64,000 bases of DNA from Coleophora flavipennella (GCA_947284805.1 OX369286.1:5516372-5580371), one strand, 5' to 3'; shown: positions 10,745 through 20,061, numbered from the stretch's first letter. Made by a program: numbers and translations. The notes: generated by a model from the letters alone, not told the origin.

Positions 10745-11308
10745 AATCATCATAATCATAATCATTTATTGATAAACAATGTTTACACGTCAATTTCGAT
10801 TTAACCAATTACATTAAAGTACAAAATAAAAATATTAAAATACTAGACGTTAACATTAAATTAAAATATTGGATTGTAAAAACAGTCAGTCAATACAAAA
10901 TAATAATAATATGTCATCATAAAATAAAAAATACTTATCAAAAGATAATTTATTTTAAATTTAGGAATTGATTGAAACTGTAAAACGTGTGCTCGAGAAG
11001 CCAACGCTTTAACTTTGCTTTAAAGCTTGCCAGTGTGGGAGCTTCAGTGACATGAGTCGGCAGCTTGTTGTAGACTGATGGCCCCAACACATGAGTCGTC
11101 TTACCGAACTTAGCGAGTCTACACCGCACCGGCAGGAGCCTGTCCACGTGGCGGTGGTTGCGAGTGTGTACATCCCTCGGTGTCACGTACTCGTGACGAT
11201 GGTTGTACACATACACAGCCACCTGAAGGATCAGTAGCGAGGGCAGTGTAAGGATTCCTAAACTTTGAAAATAAGGCCTGACAGAAGTGTAGCGCGACAC
11301 CTGCACTA
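10745..11308 (-). mobile_element. 5'-truncated non-LTR retrotransposon in unit C
   Basis: Inserted after CAACCTTTTA of the Helitron unit; units A and B lack it. The left edge is an (ATCATAATC) tail, the 3' end of the element on the minus strand, and the right edge lies in the coding part. A short TTTA or TTTTA direct repeat may be the target duplication. The coding content is described separately. Confidence 0.8.
10950..11306 (-). pseudogene. C-terminus of a non-LTR reverse transcriptase
   Basis: An open frame of about 118 codons on the minus strand, cut at its 5' end by truncation. It reads LQVAVYVYNHRHEYVTPRD, then RTHVLGPSVYNKLP-like text (TTHVLGPSVYNKLPTHV) and SFKAKLKRWLLEHTFYS near the end. 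The order, a hydrophobic stretch, a basic middle, G-x-Y-N-x-LP and a final F-K-x-x-L-x-x-W-L, is that of the C-terminal tail of CR1/Jockey-group LINE reverse transcriptases. The catalytic fingers and palm are missing. Clade assignment is tentative. Confidence 0.65.
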
Positions 11309-11684
11309 TTTATCTGTGGAAATTATCGAAAAAATGGATTGGTGTGATTATTAGCACAGAGATGAGGTGGAAAATGATATAATTTACTAATAAGTACATC
11401 CTGACATAGTTCCCGAGGGATCTGGGGACAACTGTTTTCTACGCCCGCGCACGTCGGTGGCGTCGCAACGGGGCAACGGATTAAAGTGATTTTTTGTATA
11501 GAATTTGTTGAGGGGGTGGGAAGTGACAAAGACTGCTAATCCGAATAGCCCGATACAGTTCCTGAGGCACCTGGAGAAAACTCATGTCCACGCTTGCGAG
11601 CTGATTGCGGCTCGCGCACCACTCACCCTCAAAAAGAGACATAAAAGCTATGTCCACGTGGGCGAAGCCGCGGGCAAAAGCTAG

Positions 11685-11785
11685 TATGAAATATAAATTC
11701 GAATTCACATTGGTACGCGGCAGGATTCGAACCACGACCTCCCGGACAGGAGGCGGCGGCCGTAGCCGTTACGCCACCGACGCTC
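11685..11785 (-). mobile_element. SINE A, 5' (head) half, split by Helitron dimer
   Basis: Contains the B box (GGATTCGAACC on plus) and the head CGTCGG (rc). It completes the half at 5801-5996. Confidence 0.9.
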
Positions 11786-11804
11786 ATAACTCATAAGATT
11801 TTAA

Positions 11805-11865
11805 TATTCTGTTTTTTTTTTAATTGTATAGTGTGTGCAATAAAGATAATTTGTCTTATCTTTTT
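11805..11865 (+). mobile_element. Probable LINE 3' end
   Basis: GTGTGCAATAAAGATAATTT followed by GTCTTATCTTTTTT. A similar ending, with AATAAAGAGTATTTATC and TTATC repeats, occurs at 53960-54000. Only the 3' untranslated end is visible. Confidence 0.35.
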
Positions 11866-11924
11866 TTTAAATGACATTATAATTTTGACAAGTAGTGACT
11901 TAAAAAGTTAGCGCGATCGCAATA

Positions 11925-12177
11925 GGGATGACGACTACATCAGAAATAAATTATGAACTCTTGATCACTAAATTGTCCTCTTACTTAAACTTCGAAAAAC
12001 CTTTACTCGTTTTGTTCGCCTTCAAATATTTGATTTTTAATTCACGAAAATCACAAAATGAGTACACATATGACGCTGCTAAACTATGACGCTACGGTAC
12101 TTCTTACATTTTTTGGACAAAATATCGTTTTTGACAGATGATTAAAAGTAATCTGAATGACTTGCATTCGTCATCCC
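11925..12177. mobile_element. MITE with GGGATGACGA inverted ends
   Basis: GGGATGACGA at the left and TCGTCATCCC at the right, flanked by TA on both sides (11923-11924 and 12178-12179), as for Tc1/mariner derivatives. About 253 bp. A second copy lies at 18965-19221 and a relative at 27112-27366. Internal text such as TGACAGATGATTAAAAGTAA is shared. No open frame. Confidence 0.85.
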
Positions 12178-12179
12178 TA

Positions 12180-12880
12180 TTTTCTCATTTAAAACGCATA
12201 TAACATTTTTTGAGCATGTAGTTGTTGTGTTTTCATTTATGGGTGTTGGAAAGAAAACTAAAAGTGCTCGGATGATGTATGAAAGCTAGATGTGAACATT
12301 CAACGCGCACATTCTCGCACACCGCGCAACATCGATGGCGAGCCGCATGCGGATTGCCCACCGCGCACGCACCATCGATGTACATAATAATAAATAATAA
12401 TTATATTGCTGTGGCGCAACACGTGTCCTCCTCGTATCAATGATTTTCGAAAAACCTAAAATCTTTTAGGTACCTACAAGCTTTTTTTTAAAAAAAGAGT
12501 TTTTAAACTCAAAAAGCCTAATGCTCAAGTAAACTTAATAAAATACACGTTTTCAAATTCAAAAAGGCAAGCACAGTAAAGTCTATTTGTTTAGAAATGG
12601 TCATACATATAAAAAATATATTAAAGAATATATTTAATAAACAATATATTTATTATTTATACATATAAAAAATATATTTAATCTTAATCACGTTACCGTT
12701 ACATTTTGGACATCGGGAATGTTATTTTTTTATACCCGTGTGCAGTACATTTAAGACTTCAATACCAACTGAAAATGGTTTATTTTCAAAAAAACACTTA
12801 ACCATTTCCAAATAACTAGACTTTATTTCCTACGATTCTGTTGAAAATAAAAGACGATCCTTGGGCCTTGATTCCATCTC
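12180..12880. other. Unassigned A+T-rich stretch
   Basis: No gene or family recognised. 12300-12380 is locally C+G-rich (CGCGCACATTCTCGCACACC), the rest is A+T-rich with TATATTTA runs near 12620-12680. Confidence 0.4.
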
Positions 12881-12884
12881 CCAA

Positions 12885-13085
12885 GTTCATCATCCTTTCA
12901 ACTTCAAAATACCAAAAGGATCTATTGTCACCAGGAATACAGCTTTATACCAAATTTTAGCTCAATCGGACCCCTGGAAGTCGCTCTGAAATCGATGGCA
13001 AGATTTGAACCTACCTAAACAAACTAACATACTCACATACATATATACATACATGCAAACATTACAAGTTAAATAAAAAAGCTTC
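12885..13085 (+). mobile_element. Fragment of a common repeat with (CATA) tract
   Basis: CCAAATTTTAGCTCAATCGG, a CATACATATATACATACATG tract and ACAAGTTAAATAAAAAAGCT near the end. A related fragment with AAAGTGGGTCAAAATCGAG and AAACATACGTACATACAGG is at 20690-20780. This ending is common in Lepidoptera, but I cannot name the family. Confidence 0.4.
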
Positions 13086-13094
13086 TAAAGTCAC

Positions 13095-13835
13095 AATAAT
13101 CAAGGTGTTAGCCAACAGAGGCCTTCAAAAGCGAAAAGGCTGATGCTGATATTACCTCAAGACTGAGCAATTTTTCTCAAGCAATCTATAGTCAATTAAA
13201 AACAGGGCTTTTACTCTCAATAGTAATCTGAGCAATCTATAGACAATTAGAAAAAAAATGGCTTTTACTCTCAAGACTGAGCAAGTTTTCCCAAGGAAAC
13301 TATAGTCAATTAGAAAAAGAAATGGCTTTTACTCTCAAGACTAAGCAATTTTTCCCAAAGAATCTATAGTCAATTAGAAAAAAATTACCTTTACTCACAA
13401 GACTGAGCAATTTTTCCCAAGGAATCTATAGTCAATTAGAAAAAAAATGGCTTTTACTCTCAAGACTGAGCAATTTTTCCTAAGGAATTTATAGTCAATT
13501 AGAAAAAAAATTGCTTTTTCTCTTAAGACTGAGCAATATTTTCCAAAAAAATCTATAGTCAATTATAAAAAGGGGTTTCTTCTCTCAAACCTAGCAATTT
13601 TTCACATGGAATCTACAGTCAAATAAAAAAAAGGGCTTTCACTCTCAAGACTGAGGATTTTTTTTTTAATTTTTTTTTTATTCTCAATTGGTAAACCCTT
13701 GAAAACATCTCACCTGGTGGTAAGTGATGATGTTGCCGAAGATGGAATTTTTCCTAAGAATTCTTGTCAATAAAAAAATGGCTTTTACTCTCAAGATTTA
13801 CCAATTTTCCCAAGGAATCTATAGTCAATTAGAAT
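13095..13835 (+). repeat. Minisatellite, about 63-bp unit, some 11 copies
   Basis: The unit contains CTGAGCAATTTTTCCCAAGG, AATCTATAGTCAATTAGAAA and GGCTTTTACTCTCAAGA. About ten copies run from 13150 to 13665; the array resumes at 13747 after a SINE fragment, for one to two more. The unit resembles an internal stretch of the CAGGGTGTAAC TIR family (for example CTGAACAACTTTCCCC... at 45922-45960). Stops in every frame, so non-coding. Confidence 0.85.
13684..13746 (-). mobile_element. SINE B 3' fragment inside the minisatellite
   Basis: ATTGGTAAACCCTTGAAAAC then ATCTCACCTGGTGGTAAGTG and GATGATGTTGCCGAAGATGG, the rc of a SINE B tail. A T-rich run (13658-13680) precedes it, as expected for the rc of an A-rich tail. 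Confidence 0.7.
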
Positions 13836-13839
13836 ATAA

Positions 13840-14300
13840 AATTGTCTATAAATTGTTAAGCCGATTTGACTAACTTTGTAAAGGAGGTCCAAAATATCAA
13901 CATTCTGCTTAATTCATTGATTTATTAAAAACTATATTCACATATACATAAAATATTACCTTTTAAACCCATCCAACCCATAATTGCATCCTCTCAAATA
14001 CCTCACTCAAATTGATTCTGTGATCCAAACGTATTTACAACCCTATTACCACAGTACACGTCACATATTCAAGTAATTTTAGAGTTATTGTACCAGTGGA
14101 TGACACCAGATGGGTGCAAGGGATTCTAAATCCTGTTAGGTAGTTTTAAGGTTTGAAGTGGAAAGTCAGAGTCGGCCCCGGGCCTCGGTGTAGTACTCTA
14201 ATAATCGATATCTGACGTCTGGCCTGCGCAGGTACCTTGTCTGTTCCTACGATTAAGGGGACTTTCCACCAGACAAGATTAAGACAACAAAGACTATTAG
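13840..14300. other. Unassigned stretch
   Basis: No gene seen. 14146-14280 is richer in G+C, with a short open frame on the minus strand, but no motif supports coding. Confidence 0.35.
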
Positions 14301-14487
14301 AAACCGGCCAAGTGCGTGTCGGACTCGCGCATTCCACCATTTAATGTAGTTGTTTGCGTATTTACAAAAAAAAAACACCCAGGATTCATAAATAAGACAT
14401 CAATGAGAGTGACAGCATAAATTTTTTTTGATTCATTCAGTGCGGGATCCTTGGCGCAAGTCCAATACACCCTTAGCCGGTTTTTTT
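14301..14487. mobile_element. MITE-like element with AACCGGCCAAGTGCG ends
   Basis: Left end AAACCGGCCAAGTGCGTGTC, right end AATACACCCTTAGCCGGTTT, imperfectly inverted. The left text GGCCAAGTGCGAGTCGGACT is the usual start of a lepidopteran repeat also seen at 25701 and 63562. About 187 bp, non-coding. Confidence 0.5.
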
Positions 14488-14820
14488 ATATTTTTTATAA
14501 TTTGTTGATATACTACTTAAGAGTTAGCACTATATTCACATCAATCACACACTTGTGTGTAATTCCGTTTTTCCGTTATAAAAAAAACAAAAAGCCTTAA
14601 AACACGTAATTTTGCTTTTGTTCATTTTGTTCTTTGTTTATTTTTATTGTTAGGAAATGTACCATTATTCTCAGATCAAAAGAAGTTTAGATATAACTTC
14701 ACGTAAATTCAATGTGAAGCCAATCAAAACCACTCCAAACGCTGTACGTACACTATGTACGCATACCTACATAGATATCAAAACCACTTTAAAATGCTCG
14801 ATAGTATGTGCTAAGACGTC
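14488..14820. other. Unassigned stretch
   Basis: A+T-rich, no gene or family recognised. Confidence 0.35.
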
Positions 14821-14823
14821 GTC

Positions 14824-14915
14824 TAAGATAGACACATGCACACACATACACATAGACACACACACACACCCACACACACACATACATACACCCAGACACA
14901 CATACCCAGAGTACG
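14824..14915 (+). repeat. (CA)n-rich microsatellite
   Basis: Mixed CACA, CATA and CACC repeats over about 90 bases, broken by single changes. Confidence 0.85.
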
Positions 14916-14939
14916 GAAGGCACTCAACCTAGTGCAAAG

Positions 14940-15117
14940 CAAAAAGATGCAACTGCCTAAGGGCGCTTAGGTGGGCACGGACCTCGGCTTAGGTCGTTGC
15001 TTGGACGTGGGAGGATAGGAGAGAAGCGGCCTGGTATATGCCGGTAGCGCTAGTAAGCGCCAGAAGCGGGGGGACGCCGCCCTCGCCGGCGAGGGCAGAA
15101 TGTTGGTGCAGAAGGCC
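14940..15117. other. G+C-rich island without recognised gene
   Basis: Stands out from the A+T-rich surroundings (for example GACGCCGCCCTCGCCGGCGA at 15074). It abuts an RTE-like LINE 3' fragment, so it may be part of that LINE or of an older element. No conserved frame seen. Confidence 0.3.
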
Positions 15118-15215
15118 TCCTCCAAGGATTACCACGACAACCGGTCCTACGCTGCCCGCATCCAGCGGTCTCCCGCGACCTTCACCAGGGTCCAAAGATA
15201 CGGTCCTTGAAGAGC
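15118..15215 (-). mobile_element. RTE-like LINE 3' fragment
   Basis: The rc encodes the end of the RTE-like protein (VAG-RW.RAA..RS). The plus text includes ACGACAACCGGTCCTACGCT and CATCCAGCGGTCTCCCGCG. Truncated on both sides and without its ATGATG tail. Confidence 0.7.
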
Positions 15216-15404
15216 CCGTTGGAGTTAAGTAAATGCCATAAAAACGTAAAGATGGATTCATTTGTTAAAAAAACAATCGATTTTTAAATAATTTTATATG
15301 TATAATCGGATGACGTATATTTGTGTGGGTATCAAGCGAAAAATAAAACAGGAATCCATTATTAACCAGTAAAATATTCAGGTCTGGGTAACGTGTGTCT
15401 TCCA

Positions 15405-15619
15405 ATTTCGATTTCATAATATGTAGGTACGTTAATCCGACGCTTTAACGGTGAAGAAAAACATCGCGAGGAAACCAGCACACGCCAGCGAAGAAGCTCG
15501 AAGGTTGTGTGTGAAGTCAACCAACCCACTGGGCCCACGTAGTCGACTAAGACCCAACCGCCCTAATTCAGGGTAGTCTCGAGCCTCGCGTTGGAAACGT
15601 AGATGAGCTGATATGATGA
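15405..15619 (+). mobile_element. SINE A, head missing
   Basis: Body and tail only, from TCCGACGCTTTAACGGTGAA to GATGAGCTGATATGATGA. The tRNA-like head is not present upstream. Confidence 0.75.
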
Positions 15620-15749
15620 CCTTGAAACTACGTCATTTTGACTTAGTTTTACGATAGATCATATTATTTTCTTTTAAAACCTTGCGTTACCGAAATCGAA
15701 ATTAAAGTTTATTTGCAATGTGATAAAATATTATATCATCATCATCATA

Positions 15750-15905
15750 GCGTCGGTGGCTCAACGGGTAACGACTCGGTCCTCCTGACCAGTGGTGCCG
15801 GGTTCAAAGCCGGACTCCCAATGTACCAATGAATTTTTCAAAACTTACGTACATATACTTACCGATTGCTTTAACGGTGAAGGAAAACATCGTGAGAAAA
15901 CCTTC
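15750..15905 (+). mobile_element. SINE A2, head and part of body
   Basis: GCGTCGGTGGCTCAACGGGT (A box) and GCCGGGTTCAAAGCCGG (B-box region), then TTTAACGGTGAAGGAAAACA. After 15905 it diverges from the other copies. 15906-16073 shares no visible match with this family. Confidence 0.7.
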
Positions 15906-16073
15906 GCATCTGATTACAGATGTGTATGAAGGTCGCGTTGCACACGTCCGTAGGTGTAAATCTAAATGCCCTACGCGTGACCGCGGGTTTTGCTAAGTGC
16001 AACACCGGCAACCGCCGTCTATCCCTTGGATAGCACGGTTAATTGTGCCACACGATAAGAAAGAGAAAGAGAT

Positions 16074-16166
16074 CATCATCATATCAGCTGAAAAACGTCC
16101 ACTGCTGGACAAAGGCCTTCCCCAAGGATATCCACAACGACCCTTCCTGCGCTGCCTATACATATA
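16074..16166 (-). mobile_element. RTE-like LINE 3' end stub
   Basis: Plus strand ATCATCATATCAGCTGAAAA, then CGTCCACTGCTGGACAAAGG and CAACGACCCTTCCTGCGCTG: the rc of the LINE tail and last codons (QQWT). 5'-truncated. Confidence 0.75.
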
Positions 16167-16437
16167 AATTATTTGAGGGTTTTGTATTGGTATAATTATT
16201 AAGTTGTAACACAACAACACTATAACTATTCACATTTGCCGCTAAAGAAAAAAAACTTTAATTTTTCTCATTCGCAAAGTCGCGTTGGTGGAATCACACC
16301 TTAAGCAGGATAAGGAACAGACGGACTCTTAACAAGCTTCACATGAATGAGCCTTAAGGCTCACTCGTTACTACATGTAATTGGGCCTGGCATCCGTCTG
16401 CGTTGTTTAACAACTAACTTTCCAACTATTCTTAGTA

Positions 16438-16675
16438 TTAGTGCCCGGAAGGAGGAGTTGGAAGGAGCAAAGCAAACAACGATGGGGTATACTGCCGCCC
16501 CACATCAGTATGGGCTGCATTTGTGGGCAGGTGCAGTCCACTCAATACCTCAAACAATGCCCGCAGTGCCCATTCACTTGCACTGACGAGGACCTGGCGT
16601 CGGCCTCCCCTCAAGCCGTGGCAGTCGTGAAACATTGGCTCAAGCAGCTGTGACTCTCACACGAATAAGAAGAAG
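16438..16675 (+). pseudogene. C-terminus of a LINE reverse transcriptase protein
   Basis: The plus strand reads MGCICGQVQSTQYLKQCPQC, then PFTCTDEDLASASPQAVAVV and KHWLKQL followed by stop at 16653. The C-x-C-G-x-x-Q-T...C-P-x-C-P-x-x-C-T-x-x-D-L cluster followed by A-x-x-V-x-x-W resembles the cysteine-rich C-terminal tail of some non-LTR retrotransposon polyproteins. An (AAG) tail follows at 16667. Upstream frames are broken. Family assignment is from memory and moderate. Confidence 0.45.
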
Positions 16676-16764
16676 AAGTGCCCGGAAATTCAACTTAAAT
16701 TATTAGACTCGTATGTATACACTGCACACAATTGATGCACTCGGAGGGTTTGACGATATGTGAT

Positions 16765-17061
16765 TCATCATATTAGCTCATATACGTCCCCACTGAGGGG
16801 CTCGTGCCTACCCTGAATTAGGGCGATCGGGCCATGGTCGACCACGCGGGCCCAGTGCGGGTTGGTCGACTTCACACACAACCTGTGAGTTTATCCGCAG
16901 GCGTGTGCAGGTTTCCTCACGATGTTTTCCTTCACCGTAAGAGCGTCGGATAAACGTACATATGAAATCAAAATTCAAAAACACATTGGTACGTGGCAGG
17001 ATTCGAACCATGACCTCCCGGACAGAAGGTAGCGGCTCTAGCCATTACACCACCGACGCTC
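16765..17061 (-). mobile_element. SINE A1, full length (duplicated segment, part 1)
   Basis: Head GAGCGTCGGTGGTGTAATGG and B box GGTTCGAATCC on the minus strand. It is followed by a 104-bp spacer and another SINE; this trio recurs inverted at 39545-40150. Its head shares the rare GGTGGTGTAATGGCTAG with the copy at 39871. Confidence 0.85.
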
Positions 17062-17164
17062 TTATTAATGAAAGTATTCCATAACAAACAACCTACTCAA
17101 TTTAATTAGGAAAATTTAAAATTAAAACAAGACTACAAAAAATTTCGAAAAACCTAAAAGCTTT

Positions 17165-17432
17165 TCATATCAGCTCATACACGTCCCCACCGATCATACG
17201 CGGGCCCAGTGTGGGTTGGTCGACTTCATACATAACCTTCGAGTTTCTTCGATGCTTTCCTTCACCGTAAGAGCGTCGGATAAACGTACATAATATAAAA
17301 TCGAAATTCGAAAACACATTGGTACGTGGCTGGATTCGAACCGCGACAAGTAACTAGTATCTCATCTGTGCCACGACCTCCCTGACAGGAGGTACGAGGT
17401 AGCGACCCTTGCCATTACGCCACCGACACTCT
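17165..17432 (-). mobile_element. SINE A, diverged (duplicated segment, part 2)
   Basis: Carries a short deletion in the body (GTTTCTTCGATGCTTTCC) and an extra 25 bases in the head near 17345-17370. The matching inverted copy is at 39545-39766. Confidence 0.75.
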
Positions 17433-17489
17433 TAAACGCCTACGCGACGAAGAACGTACGTACATACATACACTCGAAAAAAGTATTTT

Positions 17490-17765
17490 GAAGTGAAACT
17501 CTTATTACATCGTCTCATGCTTTTTCGTCTGTGTGTTGCGTGACGGCAATGAGATTATTACATCGTCTCAAACTTTTTCGTCAGAGCAGCCATGATCGTT
17601 TCGTCCTCTGTACGGTAGCTCCAAGACGAGAGCAGCCATGATCGTTTCGTTCTCTGTACCGTAGCTCCAAGAGGAGTGAAACTTTTATTACATGATCGTT
17701 TCGTCCTCTGTACCGTAGCTCCAAGACGAGAGCAGCTATGATCGTTTCGTGCTCTGTAAATGTCT
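17490..17765 (+). repeat. Short tandem repeat cluster
   Basis: The text CATGATCGTTTCGTCCTCTG followed by TACCGTAGCTCCAAGA recurs about four times with small changes, and TTATTACATCGTCTCA twice. Unit about 48 bases with partial units. No coding frame. Confidence 0.8.
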
Positions 17766-18020
17766 ATAATGTGAAATAAAGTTTCACTTTTACCATTTTA
17801 TAGTTTAAGATGACTATGTATATAATAATATATTTTACCATGGTTTCATAAAACCGCACACTCTTTTTCTCCTTCTGGCACAGTCTGGTAAAAAACATAA
17901 CCGTCCTTTTGGCGCAGTCGGGTAAAAATTATAAAAATTATTTAAAGTTAAGTTTTTGAAAAACTACCGAAATTCGTCATTCATCGACGAAGGTGTACCT
18001 ACTACACAACTAACAAACAG
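17766..18020. other. Fragments with AGTCGGGTAAAA motif
   Basis: TTCTGGCACAGTCTGGTAAA and TTTTGGCGCAGTCGGGTAAA (17870-17935) are two side-by-side copies of an element end also seen at 29340-29363. The rest is unassigned. Confidence 0.4.
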
Positions 18021-18021
18021 A

Positions 18022-18300
18022 ACGATTACCTTCACATCCCGTGGTCGCGGGTTCAACTCCCGCCGGAGTCTAACTTTGTACGACTCGATTTGGTTGATGG
18101 AAGGGCATTTTCTAAGCCCGCCTGGCTAGCTACCAATCTAAGTCTAGCCAGAAACATCTATGTAAACATCATTGGATATGTTCCGGCTTGAAGAGTTCCT
18201 TAGCCAGTTCCCCATTGCGTTGGGTACTTTCGCCAAGCCCACTTCCATCTTTAGCATCATCGTCAGTTACCTTCAGGTGAGATGATGCCAAGGGCTTCAA
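18022..18300 (+). mobile_element. SINE B, nearly full length
   Basis: Head with GTCGCGGGTTCAACTCCC (B box), body TAAGCCCGCCTGGCTAGCTA, CAGTTCCCCATTGCGTTGGG, and tail CAGGTGAGATGATGCC. Family B has at least nine copies in the window. The 5'-most head is degraded. Confidence 0.8.
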
Positions 18301-18334
18301 TTATGCATTTTAAAAGGTAAATTAACATATCATA

Positions 18335-18548
18335 ATCATCATATCATTCCAAAGACTTTCCACTGCATTCCACAACGACCAGTCTTGCGCTGCCCGCATC
18401 CAGTGACTTCCCGCTACCCTCACTAGAGTAGGGCACATAGCTCGTAAAACAGATGGCCGATTGGGTATACTAATGTTCTCGAGTGGAGATTGCGCACCGG
18501 AAGGCGTAGCGTAGATAGACTTCCACTCGGTAGACCAATGTCCTGGTG
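18335..18548. mobile_element. RTE-like LINE end with inverted 5' part
   Basis: 18335-18422 is the rc of the LINE 3' end; 18423-18548 is the preceding coding part in plus orientation (GGGCACATAGCTCGTAAAAC, TTCTCGAGTGGAGATTGCG). In the LINE the two parts are adjacent: the plus part ends CCTGGTGA and the rc part begins AGGGTAGCGGGAAG. This is the pattern of twin priming. Heavily mutated. Confidence 0.65.
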
Positions 18549-18585
18549 AACTAAGTATAAAATTGCACATCTCCTACTCCATTGT

Positions 18586-18792
18586 CACACCCTGGACACG
18601 TCATACAACGGGCCAGAAATTACATTTCAAAAACGAATGACAGAACAAACAAAATGGCGGCGAAATCATGTACGTTCGACAACCAAACTGCAACCAATCT
18701 GTATCAATCTGGGTGAAGAGGGGGTGAGGTCGCAATCTAGAGAGCGGCAGGGAGTGTCCATACTGTATGTTAGTACTAATATATATACTTTG
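18586..18792 (+). mobile_element. Repeat family R1 (about 205 bp)
   Basis: Starts CACACCCTGGACACGTCATA and ends with GGCAGGGAGTGTCCATACTG, GTTAGTACTAATATATATAC, TTTG. Four well-preserved copies here (also 28418, 33920, 55936). It contains the inverted pair GTGTCCA / TGGACA near the ends. No frame. Superfamily unknown. Confidence 0.75.
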
Positions 18793-18964
18793 CTATTGTA
18801 TTGAAGATTCTATGTGACTTGTAGGGTTTCACCGCGGGAGGTGGCATTATCTCCGCAAGGCTGATCAATAGGATTATTTGATACAATTCATATTGGTTCA
18901 ATCTAACAGGCACATATAGCTATTATAAGATACATTGATTCTCTACAAGAAATCGTAGATAATA

Positions 18965-19221
18965 GGGATGATGAATGCCAGTCACCTAAGTTACTTTTTA
19001 TCATCTGTCAAAAACGTCATTTTGTTCTAAAAATGATATAAATACCTAGGAGTGACGGCATAGTTTAGCAACGTCATTTATGTACTCATTTTGTGATTTT
19101 GGTGAATTAAAAATCGAAGACTCGATGGAAAACAAAACGAGTAAGGTTTTCCGAAGTTTAAGTAGGAGGGAAATTTAGTGATCAAGAGTTCATAATTTAT
19201 ATCTGATGCTCTCGTCATCCC
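18965..19221. mobile_element. MITE with GGGATGACGA ends, copy 2
   Basis: GGGATGATGAATGCC at the left and GCTCTCGTCATCCC at the right, TA on both sides (18963, 19222). Close relative of 11925-12177. Confidence 0.8.
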
Positions 19222-19349
19222 TATTATATATCGGAGAAGCATGCACGCGAGATTACAGCGACGCGACGAACTACTATTTCTCTGAGTAAGTATGCAAAGT
19301 AAATAATTAAATTTTAAATTTAATAAAAACACAACGGTATAAAAACCTT

Positions 19350-19490
19350 ACCTTTTTTTTGGGTAATCGGGTAAAATGCGTCCTATAACACTCACGGGGT
19401 CAAGACAACTCTAACTAAAATCCATTATGCCGAAAGGCATAACGGCTTCTGAACAGAAGATATCGTGGAATAAAGAATCATACATACATA
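19350..19490. other. Fragment of AATCGGGTAAAA repeat
   Basis: GGGTAATCGGGTAAAATGCG, then CTCACGGGGTCAAGACAACT. A similar text is at 29050-29250. Ends not defined. Confidence 0.4.
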
Positions 19491-19535
19491 CATTAGACCT
19501 GAAAACAACCTCCTTTTTTGTGGGCTGTCGTGTAA

Positions 19536-19848
19536 TCTATAATATAATAGATCTACAAAAAGTGTAGTGTAGTGTGTAGTATGTAGTGTGCGGTGTGCGG
19601 TGTGTGGTGTGTAGTGTAGTGTAGTGTAGTGCAGTGTAGTGCAGTGTAGTGCAGTGTAGTGCAGTGTAGTGCAGTGTAGTGCAGTGTAGTGCAGTGTAGT
19701 GCAGTGTAGTGCAGTGTAGTGCAGTGTAGTGCAGTGTAGAGCAGTGTAGTGCAGTGTAGTGTCGTGTAGTGCAGTGTAGTGTAGTGTAGTATAGTGCAGT
19801 GTAGTGTAGTGTAGTATAAGGCGATACGAAGTTTGCCGGGACAGATAG
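19536..19848 (+). mobile_element. Helitron carrying a minisatellite
   Basis: Begins TCTATAATATAATAGATC after A and ends GCCGGGACAGATAG followed by T (CTAG changed to ATAG). The end text GGCGATACGAAGTTTGCCGGGA matches the Helitron at 31604-31919 (its first 20 bases include the hairpin arm GGCG). Most of the body is the array at 19564-19818. A long open frame on the minus strand is only the repeat translated (HYTTLHYTALHC). Confidence 0.75.
19564..19818 (+). repeat. GTAGTGCAGT minisatellite, about 25 units
   Basis: Ten-base unit GTAGTGCAGT, with plain GTAGT units at the edges. Lies wholly inside the Helitron 19536-19848. Confidence 0.9.
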
Positions 19849-19914
19849 TAATAAATATTCAGGGACAAATCATGAAATGACATGGTCATATGGCTCCATA
19901 CCAGGATTCCTGTA

Positions 19915-20061
19915 CGAAATCAAAGGTAAGAACGAATCCATTTAGGGCACTCAATTATTTTTGAGGTCGATGCGGTTTCATAGGTAAATAGCTGTGTGCT
20001 AGTACCGACCTCAAAAAAATTATAGGCCCCCAATTTTATTCGTACTTACCTTTGATTTCGT
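19915..20061. mobile_element. MITE with CGAAATCAAAGGTAAG ends
   Basis: Left CGAAATCAAAGGTAAGAACG and right CGTACTTACCTTTGATTTCG are inverted; an inner pair TTTTTGAGGTCG and CGACCTCAAAAA extends the stem. TA lies on the left side and TTA on the right. About 147 bp. Confidence 0.75.

Larger units (their letters stand above)
8501..11684 (+). mobile_element. Helitron unit C, second member of the tandem dimer
   Basis: Begins TCTATAATATAATAAAACTG directly after the CTAG of unit B with no base between, and ends GGGCAAAAGCTAG at 11684 followed by T. Longer than its sisters because of two later insertions (10370-10602 and about 10745-11308). Two deletions relative to unit B are visible: one in the fossil coding fragment near 9878, one after the LINE insertion near 11328. 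(GTCT)n tract at 8622-8648. Confidence 0.9.

Noticed and set aside
13095..13835. A CRISPR-like array of regularly spaced repeats
   Set aside because: The whole 63-base unit is repeated without unique spacers, the copies diverge, and the context is eukaryotic: a minisatellite.
14657..14932. 91-codon frame with THTHPHTHIHT
   Set aside because: Produced by the (CA)n microsatellite.
19425..19889. 154-codon open frame on the minus strand (HYTTLHYTALHC)
   Set aside because: It is only the translation of the GTAGTGCAGT minisatellite; a ten-base unit has no stop in this frame.
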